A stretch of DNA of 11,908 nt. It comes from SFEL01 sp045592165 (GTDB lineage: Bacteria; Bacillota; Clostridia; Christensenellales; CAG-138). Of the stretch, positions 6,803-11,908 are shown piece after piece. The notes under the pieces are model-generated. The model did not search any database and was not told where the DNA came from. It saw nothing but the letters and a program-made list of their open reading frames with translations. The position numbers and the translations under genes are program-made. Numbering within the stretch: the first letter of the stretch is position 1; each line of letters opens with the position of its first letter. The stretch spans positions 1 to 11,908 of the forward strand of contig JAZNUG010000172.1 in NCBI GenBank assembly GCA_045592165.1. Reading direction: 5' to 3'.

Positions 6803-7689
6803 TAAATGTATTAAAACCGCCGGGACTCACTTCCAGCGATGTGGTGAGCGATATCCGGCATATATTCGATATGAAGCGGGTGGGTCATACCGGCACCCTT
6901 GACCCGGGTGCAGCGGGTGTATTGCCCATATGCATCGGCAGGGCCACAAGGCTGTTTGACTACCTTGTGGATAAGGAAAAGGAGTATATCGGAGAGATTG
7001 CCTTTGGTATTGCCACGGATACCCAGGATTCCTACGGCGAAGCTGTTGAGCACAAGGATGCCGCGGTTACGGCGGATATGATAGAGGATGTGCTCCCTTG
7101 CTTTGTGGGCGTTCAGAATCAGACAGCTCCTCTTTATTCCGCCCTCAGCGTAGGCGGCAGGAAGATGTACAAGCTGGCCCGCGAAGGCGTGGAGGTGGAA
7201 CGCAAGGTAAGGGAGATAAACGTTCCTGCGCTGGAACTTATTACCCAGACCGCTCCAAACCGTTATCTTGTCAGGATAGTATGCTCAAAGGGTACATATG
7301 TACGCACCCTTTGCCACGATATAGGCGAAAAGATGGGCGTGCCGGCTCATATGTCCTTTTTGCTGCGTACCCGCTCCGGCGCATTTGATCTGGACGGTGC
7401 TTTTACCATAGCGGAGCTGAGGGAAATGAAAGAGCAGGGCAGGCTTGCCGAGGCGGTAACATCCATCGAGCAGTCCCTTATGCACATCGGCGAGGTAAGA
7501 ATGGAACTCAACGCCAAGGGAGAAAAATTCCTTACCCATGGCGCAGAGGTGGTATTTCCCGGAGTGGAGAATGTCCCTGTGGATATTCCTCTCAGAGGAT
7601 ATTGCAACGGAAAATTTCTGGGCATAGCCAGATCAAACGGCGAGGCTGTGCATATATGTACTTTTTTAGGTGAGGACAATAATGAGTAA
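6787..7689 (+). CDS. truB: tRNA pseudouridine(55) synthase TruB
   Basis: TruB converts U55 in the T-loop of nearly all tRNAs to pseudouridine and also acts as a tRNA folding chaperone. The 300-residue product shows the family start GVVNVLKPPGLTSSDVV, the catalytic motif GHTGTLDPGAAGVL with the nucleophilic aspartate at 39, the QTAPLYSALSVGGRKMYKLAREG motif, and SKGTYVRTLCHDIG (from 167), which shapes the active site. The C-terminal ~60 residues correspond to the PUA-like tail. Length is normal. The ATG at 6787 lies inside the last codons of nrnA and gives the conserved N-terminus, so translation is probably coupled. The stop overlaps the ribF start by eight bases. The truB-ribF-rpsO order is the common Firmicutes one. 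Confidence 0.97.
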   Translation: MLEGVVNVLKPPGLTSSDVVSDIRHIFDMKRVGHTGTLDPGAAGVLPICIGRATRLFDYLVDKEKEYIGEIAFGIATDTQDSYGEAVEHKDAAVTADMIEDVLPCFVGVQNQTAPLYSALSVGGRKMYKLAREGVEVERKVREINVPALELITQTAPNRYLVRIVCSKGTYVRTLCHDIGEKMGVPAHMSFLLRTRSGAFDLDGAFTIAELREMKEQGRLAEAVTSIEQSLMHIGEVRMELNAKGEKFLTHGAEVVFPGVENVPVDIPLRGYCNGKFLGIARSNGEAVHICTFLGEDNNE

Positions 7690-8587
7690 AAAAGCTATTG
7701 CGCTGGGGACGTTTGACGGTCTGCACAGGGGCCACCGGCGCATATTGGAGGCGATGGAGCAGGCGGCGGAGGAAAAGGGCCTGCAAAAAGCCGTGTATAC
7801 ATTTTCAAACCATCCGCTGGAGGCCTTTGGCATAGCGCCCAGGCGGCTGATGACGGATGGGGAGCGTTTGGCAGGCCTTGCAGAGTATGGCGAGGTAATA
7901 GCCGAAAGGTTTGACCCGGCTCTTGCTGCCACTTCGCCTGAGGATTTTGTGCGAAAGATGGCGGAGGAATACGGCATGTCCGTGGCGGTTGCCGGGTTCA
8001 ACTATACCTTTGGCGCAAAGGGCGGCGGCAATATGCAAAAGCTTCGTGAATATGGGGAAAAGTACGGCTTTGAGGTGCGGGAGATACCTCCTCTCGAAAT
8101 GGATGGCCTGCCTGTATCCAGCACCAGAATAAGGGCAGCCGTGGAGGCGGGGGATATAGCTTCTGCAAACGGTATGCTGGGCAGGGTATATTCCATAACA
8201 GGGCCTGTTATAGCCAATAAGGGAATAGGCCGCCGCATAGGCTTTCCCACTGCCAACGTAAAGGCGGACAGCGGGCTGGTGCTGCCTAAAAAGGGCGTAT
8301 ATGCCTGCAGCGTACTGCTTAACGGCAAACGCTACGGCGCCGCTACAAACGTGGGCTGCAATCCCACCGTTCATGGGGAATGCATCACAATAGAGCCCCA
8401 TATACTCAACTTCAATGAGGGGATATACGGCGAAATACTTACCGTGGAGTTCCTTGAATACCTCAGGGAGGAGATACAATTTCCCTCTGTGGAGGAACTT
8501 TCCGCCCAGATAGGCCGTGATGCTGAAAAAACCGCAGAAATACTGAATAAAAAGGGTTTACAACAGGATCCTCCTGTGGTAAAATAA
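7682..8587 (+). CDS. ribF: Bifunctional riboflavin kinase / FAD synthetase RibF
   Basis: RibF phosphorylates riboflavin to FMN and then adenylylates FMN to FAD. The 301-residue protein has both halves. The N-terminal FAD synthetase (nucleotidyltransferase) has GTFDGLHRGH at 9-18, GFNYTFGAKGGG, and SSTRIR at 146-151. The C-terminal riboflavin kinase has GRRIGFPTAN at 183-192, KKGVYACSV and NVGCNPTVHG, followed by the glutamate-containing FLEYLREEIQF region. Length is typical. I chose ATG 7682, four codons inside an in-frame GTG at 7670, because AGGTGAGGA (7668-7676) is well spaced from it. The start overlaps the truB stop. The last codons of the gene carry the promoter of rpsO. Confidence 0.96.
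   Translation: MSKKAIALGTFDGLHRGHRRILEAMEQAAEEKGLQKAVYTFSNHPLEAFGIAPRRLMTDGERLAGLAEYGEVIAERFDPALAATSPEDFVRKMAEEYGMSVAVAGFNYTFGAKGGGNMQKLREYGEKYGFEVREIPPLEMDGLPVSSTRIRAAVEAGDIASANGMLGRVYSITGPVIANKGIGRRIGFPTANVKADSGLVLPKKGVYACSVLLNGKRYGAATNVGCNPTVHGECITIEPHILNFNEGIYGEILTVEFLEYLREEIQFPSVEELSAQIGRDAEKTAEILNKKGLQQDPPVVK
8557..8583. repeat. Inverted repeat spanning the rpsO promoter
   Basis: Outer arms TTTAC (8557-8561) and GTAAA (8579-8583) and inner arms ACAGGA (8563-8568) and TCCTGT (8572-8577) are perfect complements. A single A/G mismatch (8562/8578) separates them, and a TCC centre closes the repeat. This gives 11 pairs in a 27-base dyad at the stop end of ribF. No T run follows, so it does not look like a normal terminator. 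It covers both promoter boxes and could be a DNA operator, an RNA hairpin at the ribF mRNA end, or chance. Confidence 0.6.
8557..8585 (+). promoter_or_regulatory. Promoter of rpsO inside the 3' end of ribF
   Basis: A -35 box TTTACA (8557-8562, five of six consensus) is followed after 17 bases by a -10 box TAAAAT (8580-8585, five of six), preceded by TGG as an extended -10. Transcription would start near 8592, which fits the edge of the structured rpsO leader and would leave out the upstream in-frame ATG at 8589. The promoter lies within a near-perfect inverted repeat (8557-8583). Confidence 0.75.
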
Positions 8588-8600
8588 CATGGCTTTAGAA

Positions 8601-8648
8601 CCGGCGGCTGTGTTTATGCGACTCTCCGACGCTAAACTCGGCTACTGG
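8601..8648 (+). promoter_or_regulatory. Structured rpsO leader, candidate S15 autoregulatory element
   Basis: The leader folds by hand into one long stem. CCGG (8601-8604) pairs with CTGG (8645-8648). After a CG/TA internal loop, GCTG (8607-8610) pairs with CGGC (8639-8642). After a T/T mismatch, GTTTA plus GCG (8612-8616, 8618-8620, bulged T8617) pairs with CGC plus TAAAC (8630-8637). The nine-base loop ACTCTCCGA (8621-8629) contains TCTCC (8623-8627), which can pair with GGAGG (8666-8670) of the rpsO Shine-Dalgarno, forming a pseudoknot. The U-G pair next to a G-C pair resembles the GU/GC element S15 recognises in 16S rRNA. Translational feedback by S15 through leader RNA is known in several bacteria; its presence here is inferred. 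Confidence 0.65.
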
Positions 8649-8678
8649 CGATTTAAAAAATTTATGGAGGATATCAAA

Positions 8679-8933
8679 ATGACTAAGGCTGAAATCATCG
8701 CAAAGTATGCAATTCACGAAGGCGACACCGGTTCCCCCGAGGTTCAGATCGCTCTGCTGACCGACCGCATCAACCACCTGAACGAGCACCTGAAGGTCAA
8801 CAAGAATGACCATCATTCCCGTCGCGGTCTGCTCAAGATGGTAGGTCGTCGTCGCGGCCTGCAGAACTACCTCAAGAAGACCGATATCGAGCGCTACCGT
8901 GCTATCTGCGCAGCCCTCGGCCTGAGGAAGTAA
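8679..8933 (+). CDS. rpsO: 30S ribosomal protein S15
   Basis: S15 is an early-binding protein of the small subunit platform that contacts helices 20-22 of 16S rRNA. The 84-residue product has the full conserved core: GDTGSPEVQIALLTDRINHLNEHL, then DHHSRRGLLKMVGRRR, and the ending ALGLRK. It is a few residues shorter than the 88-89 usual in many bacteria, the difference being at the N-terminus. I chose the ATG at 8679, which has GGAGG (8666-8670) eight bases upstream. The reading frame is open back to an ATG at 8589, but that codon has no Shine-Dalgarno, lies before the predicted transcription start, and would add residues absent from the family. The gene has its own promoter inside ribF and a strong terminator after it, so it can be expressed alone at high level. 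Confidence 0.97.
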   Translation: MTKAEIIAKYAIHEGDTGSPEVQIALLTDRINHLNEHLKVNKNDHHSRRGLLKMVGRRRGLQNYLKKTDIERYRAICAALGLRK

Positions 8934-8948
8934 TTAATCCTACAAATG

Positions 8949-8977
8949 AAAGGCGGCTCCAATTGGGCCGCCTTTTT
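8949..8977 (+). terminator. Intrinsic terminator after rpsO
   Basis: AAAGGCGGC (8949-8957) pairs with GCCGCCTTT (8967-8975). The stem continues with CC/GG past a bulged T to an AATT loop, and the 3' arm ends in five Ts (8973-8977). It lies 15 bases after the rpsO stop. An A run before the stem could let it work on the other strand too, but no gene faces it from that side. Confidence 0.93.
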
Positions 8978-9120
8978 CATGAAATCTCATTTAAAAATTT
9001 TTTTGTGAATATTGCAACCTAACCATTGGATTATACGTTTATATATCGGCAGAAAGGGGAAAGAATAACAAGCGGAACTGCAAAACACTACGATAAATAA
9101 TATTTCGGAGGAAAATTTAA
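8978..9120. other. AT-rich spacer before the lipoprotein gene
   Basis: After the rpsO terminator this spacer holds an AT-rich tract (8990-9013) and a purine-rich run near 9051-9067. Near 9107-9111 is the GGAGG Shine-Dalgarno of the next gene, nine bases before its ATG. The promoter of the downstream unit should lie here. TTGCAA at 9012-9017 resembles a -35 box, but TTATAC (9031) and TATATA (9040) lie 13 and 22 bases from it, so I do not call a promoter. Confidence 0.5.
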
Positions 9121-9699
9121 ATGAAGAAGATAATTGCTTTTGTACTTATGGCAGCCATGCTGCTGTCTCTTACCGCCTGCGCAAAGCAGCCTGCTGAAGA
9201 AGGCGCCGTTGCTGAAACCGTAGAAATCGCAAGCGCTCTTGAGCTGCTCAACAACGTATGGGAACAGTATGCCGATACCGAAAAGTTTGCCGCTGCCGGC
9301 GGTGATGCATCCGAAGAGAACATGACCATGGACGGCCCCGGCAAGTTTGGCGTTGCAGATGCGGAAATGCTGGATGTAATGCTGGCCCTGCCTGCTTCCG
9401 CCGCCGCAAAGATCGACGATGCAGCTTCCCTTATGCACATGATGAACGCCAACACCTTCACCAGCGGCGCATATCACGCTGTTTCAGCCGATGACGTATC
9501 TTCCATCGTGGATGAAATCGTAAGCAATATCGGTGGCCGTCAGTGGATGTGCGGCTTCCCTGAGGAACTGCTGGTAATGACCGTAGGCGATTATGTAATC
9601 TCCGCCTTTGGTGCAAAGGACCTTCTGGACGTATTTGAGGCCAATACCCTCAAGGCTTACAGCATGATGCAGGTTGCTTATAGGGAGCCCATCGCATAA
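9121..9699 (+). CDS. Small secreted lipoprotein of unknown function
   Basis: The 192-residue product starts with a lipoprotein signal peptide: MKK, a hydrophobic run, and the lipobox LTAC with the lipidated cysteine at 20. The mature protein should therefore be anchored to the outer face of the cytoplasmic membrane. The mature part is rich in alanine, aspartate and glutamate and has no enzyme motif I recognise. Its best conserved-looking part is the C-terminal half, with NTFTSGAYH, the RQWMCGFPEELL segment (140-151), and GDYVISAFGAKDLLDVF. This resembles small lipoproteins of Clostridia annotated with domains of unknown function (possibly the DUF4358 type, from memory and uncertain). It is followed after 29 bases by the MBOAT gene, so it probably shares that operon and may assist glycan O-acetylation; that link is inference only. 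Confidence 0.8.
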   Translation: MKKIIAFVLMAAMLLSLTACAKQPAEEGAVAETVEIASALELLNNVWEQYADTEKFAAAGGDASEENMTMDGPGKFGVADAEMLDVMLALPASAAAKIDDAASLMHMMNANTFTSGAYHAVSADDVSSIVDEIVSNIGGRQWMCGFPEELLVMTVGDYVISAFGAKDLLDVFEANTLKAYSMMQVAYREPIA

Positions 9700-9728
9700 T
9701 CAAAAAATAATACCTACAGGAGAAGACA

Positions 9729-11129
9729 ATGGTTTTTTCCGGAATTCCATTTTTGTACTGGTTTCTCCCAGTTACGCTGCTGGCCTATTTCATAGCGCCC
9801 AATAAGCTCCGCAATGCCGTATTGCTGGTATCCAGCCTGATATTCTATGGCTGGGGAGAGCCAAAGTATCTGATATTCATGGTGCTGTCCATACTGCAGG
9901 GATACATATTCGGCCTGCTTATTGAAAAGCATCAAAACACAGGGCGGTCAAAGGTTTATCTGACCGCCTCTGTTGTGCTTAGTCTGGGACTGCTGTGCTA
10001 TTGCAAGTATGCGGATTTTTTCATCGCCAACTTTAACGCGGTGACGGGACTTTCCGTTTCTCTGCTCAGGATAGCTCTGCCCATTGGCATCAGCTTTTAT
10101 ACCTTCCAGATACTCAGCTATGCTGTGGATGTATACAGGGGCAGCGCAAAGGCTCAGAGAAGCTTTATAAACCTGGCGGCATACATCGCAATGTTCCCCC
10201 AGCTTATCGCAGGACCCATCGTACGCTATGCTGATATTGCAGAGGGCCTTGAGCACAGGGAGCATACCCTTGCCGGCAGTGCATACGGCGTAAGGAGGTT
10301 TGTGCTGGGCCTTGGCAAAAAGGTTCTTATTGCAAACACCCTGGGTGAGCTGTGCAGCATATTCAAGGCGGCGGATGAAAAGTCCGTGCTGTTTTTCTGG
10401 CTGTATGCGGTGGCGTATACCCTGCATATATATTTTGATTTTTCCGGTTACAGCGATATGGCGATAGGCCTTGGCAGATTGTTTGGCTTCCGCTTCATGG
10501 AAAACTTCAATTATCCTTATATTTCCGGCAGCATTACGGAATTCTGGCGCAGATGGCACATATCCCTTGGCTCGTGGTTCAGGGATTACCTTTACATCCC
10601 CCTTGGCGGCAACAGGGTGCCCAAATGGCGCTGGTATCTGAATATATTTATAGTATGGATGTCCACAGGCTTGTGGCACGGTGCAGCATGGAATTTTGCC
10701 ATATGGGGATTGATGTTTGCGGTGCTTCTGGTAATAGAAAAGCAGTGGCTGCTTAAGCCCCTTGAAAAGGCAGGCTTTGTAAAGCACATTTATGTGATGA
10801 TCGTTGTCATAATGAGCTTTGTGCTGTTCGATGCAGGCAATATCTCGGATGGTATCCGCACAATATCCGCCATGTTCGGCGGAGGGGGATATCCTCTTGC
10901 CTCTGCAGAGGCTGTGTATTATCTCAGGAGCTACGGCCTGCTGATGATTATGGGCATTATCGGATCCACCCCCCTTATGGCAAAGGCTGCAAAAGCCGCA
11001 TCAGAGCACAGAATTGGCGGCAAGGTTATGAGTGTACTTGAGCCTGTGTTCCTGGCTCTGCTGCTGATAATCTGCACTGCTTACCTTGTGGACGGTTCCT
11101 TCAATCCGTTCCTGTACTTCAGGTTTTAG
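9729..11129 (+). CDS. MBOAT family O-acyltransferase, AlgI-like
   Basis: This is a polytopic membrane protein of the MBOAT superfamily. AlgI-type members pass acetyl groups across the membrane for O-acetylation of extracellular polysaccharides or wall polymers. The 466-residue product has the subfamily landmarks in order: LPIGISFYTFQ, the FPQLIAGPIVRY segment, YFDFSGYSDMAIGLGRLFGF, FWRRWHISLGSWFRDYLYIPLGG (from 272, with H277), and MSTGLWHGAAWNF with the invariant catalytic-type histidine at 317. Hydrophobic segments run over the whole length (I would expect about ten or more spans). Length is typical. AGGAGA (9718-9723) precedes the ATG. The gene immediately downstream encodes a DHHW/AlgJ-type partner, as in many Firmicutes acetylation cassettes. 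The polymer acceptor cannot be told; no glycan synthesis genes lie in the window. An AlgI, DltB or PatA label would be over-specific, though the FWRRWH and GLWHG motifs point to the AlgI branch rather than DltB. Confidence 0.93.
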   Translation: MVFSGIPFLYWFLPVTLLAYFIAPNKLRNAVLLVSSLIFYGWGEPKYLIFMVLSILQGYIFGLLIEKHQNTGRSKVYLTASVVLSLGLLCYCKYADFFIANFNAVTGLSVSLLRIALPIGISFYTFQILSYAVDVYRGSAKAQRSFINLAAYIAMFPQLIAGPIVRYADIAEGLEHREHTLAGSAYGVRRFVLGLGKKVLIANTLGELCSIFKAADEKSVLFFWLYAVAYTLHIYFDFSGYSDMAIGLGRLFGFRFMENFNYPYISGSITEFWRRWHISLGSWFRDYLYIPLGGNRVPKWRWYLNIFIVWMSTGLWHGAAWNFAIWGLMFAVLLVIEKQWLLKPLEKAGFVKHIYVMIVVIMSFVLFDAGNISDGIRTISAMFGGGGYPLASAEAVYYLRSYGLLMIMGIIGSTPLMAKAAKAASEHRIGGKVMSVLEPVFLALLLIICTAYLVDGSFNPFLYFRF

Positions 11130-11141
11130 GAGGTAAAGGAT

Positions 11142-11908
11142 ATGAAAGAAAGAACTAAGAATATAATCATACTTGCCCTTGCCGGCATTATAATATTCGG
11201 CTTTGCCATGTGGGGCGTGCTGATGCCGGACGGCGAAATATCCCTCAGCGAAAGAAGACCTCTCAGCCGGCTTCCGAAGCTCAGCATGGATACAATACTT
11301 TCCGGCAGCTTTACCGGGGACTTTGAGGAATATGCGGCGGATCAGTTCCCCCTGAGGGACACCTTCCGCAGGATAAAGGCATACTCGGTATATTACCTGT
11401 TCCGTCAGGGCGACAATAACGATGTCTACATTAAGGACGGATACGCTTCAAAACTGGAGTATCCCATCAATGAGGATTCTCTGCAGAGGGCGGCTCAGGT
11501 ATTCAAAAAGGTATATGATAAATACCTTGGGGAAAGCAAGGTGTATTTCTCCCTGATACCCGATAAGAATGCCTTCATGGCTGAGCAGAACGGCTATCCT
11601 TCCATTGACTATGCAGAGTTTGCGGATATAATGACCCGATCCACTCCCTTTATGGAGTATATCCCCATAGACCATCTTCTGGAGCTTGAGGATTACTACC
11701 GCACGGATACCCACTGGCGGCAGGAACGCATTGTGGACGTGGCAAAACATCTTGGCGAAGCCATGGGAGCGGAGCTGAAGGGCGAATACAATGAAGCGGT
11801 GCTGGATAAGCCTTTTTACGGCGTATACTGCGGACAGGCGGCTCTGCCGCTGCCCGCTGAAACCCTCTGTTACCTTACAAATGATGCGCTGGAGGGATGC
11901 AGCGTATA
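11142..11908 (+). CDS. DHHW/AlgJ-like exported acetylation protein, N-terminal part
   Basis: The first 255 codons are in the window and the gene runs off the right edge. The protein has a short basic start, MKERTK, and one hydrophobic segment (about 8-26), so it should be an anchored or exported protein. It then has SERRPLSRLPKLS and FTGDFEEYAADQFPLRD, the typical N-terminal signature of DHHW and AlgJ/AlgX-like proteins. The family motif reads YYRTDTHW at 185-192, where D189 and H191 would be the Asp-His pair of an SGNH-type esterase/acetyltransferase. In DHHW proteins the third position is usually H rather than T; DTHW is the form seen in AlgJ-like relatives. The catalytic serine would lie beyond the window. 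A Shine-Dalgarno (GGAGG, 11129-11133, or AAGGA nearer the start) precedes the ATG, 12 bases after the MBOAT stop. It probably takes the acetyl group from the MBOAT partner and transfers it to glycan outside the cell. Confidence 0.9.
   Translation, partial: MKERTKNIIILALAGIIIFGFAMWGVLMPDGEISLSERRPLSRLPKLSMDTILSGSFTGDFEEYAADQFPLRDTFRRIKAYSVYYLFRQGDNNDVYIKDGYASKLEYPINEDSLQRAAQVFKKVYDKYLGESKVYFSLIPDKNAFMAEQNGYPSIDYAEFADIMTRSTPFMEYIPIDHLLELEDYYRTDTHWRQERIVDVAKHLGEAMGAELKGEYNEAVLDKPFYGVYCGQAALPLPAETLCYLTNDALEGCSV

Noticed and set aside
7670..7681. A GTG start for ribF four codons upstream
   Set aside because: The GTG lies within the Shine-Dalgarno AGGTGAGGA that serves the ATG at 7682.
8589..8678. 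A 30-codon N-terminal extension of S15 from ATG 8589 or ATG 8616
   Set aside because: The added residues are not part of S15, no Shine-Dalgarno precedes either ATG, 8589 is upstream of the predicted transcription start, and GGAGG is placed correctly for 8679.
9012..9045. A promoter for the lipoprotein operon formed by TTGCAA and TTATAC or TATATA
   Set aside because: The spacings are 13 and 22 bases, outside the 16-18 range; no clean alternative was found.

Overview
The window is a chromosomal segment of a low-complexity, housekeeping kind from a Firmicute, most likely a member of Clostridia with a fairly balanced base composition. The basis is gene order: the 3' end of polC (the Gram-positive replicative polymerase), then rimP-nusA-rnpM-ylxQ-infB-rbfA-nrnA-truB-ribF-rpsO, all on the + strand. 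That order is the classical Firmicutes translation/transcription-factor cluster. An nrnA-type DHH phosphoesterase gene between rbfA and truB is a common clostridial variant. Placement below class level is not supported by what I can see.

Layout. 1-452 is the C-terminal tail of PolC. A strong sigma-A-type promoter (463-491) and a terminator-like hairpin in the leader (532-562) precede rimP; this is where nusA autoregulation by attenuation would act. 580-5772 holds rimP, nusA, rnpM, ylxQ, infB and rbfA with tiny gaps or overlaps. A clear intrinsic terminator (5782-5812) sits between rbfA and nrnA, only about 20 bp before the nrnA start. 5831-8587 holds nrnA, truB and ribF, each overlapping the next by a few bases. 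The end of ribF contains a good promoter (8557-8585) for rpsO. The rpsO leader folds on paper into a long hairpin whose loop can pair with the rpsO Shine-Dalgarno sequence, a plausible S15 autoregulatory element. rpsO ends in a strong terminator (8949-8977).

9121-11908 is a separate, less conserved unit: a small lipoprotein of unknown function, an AlgI-like MBOAT O-acyltransferase, and the first 255 codons of an AlgJ/DHHW-type surface protein cut by the window end. Together the last two form a standard membrane-plus-exported-partner cassette for O-acetylating a cell-surface or secreted glycan. The lipoprotein may be its accessory factor.

I find no mobile element, CRISPR array, tRNA, rRNA or defence system. 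No gene-free stretch exceeds 300 bases; the longest, 8934-9120, holds the rpsO terminator and an AT-rich tract. The most interesting signals are regulatory RNAs (rpsO leader, rimP leader, rbfA-nrnA intercistronic terminator), the unusual IF2 N-terminus, and the uncharacterised lipoprotein linked to the acetylation cassette.
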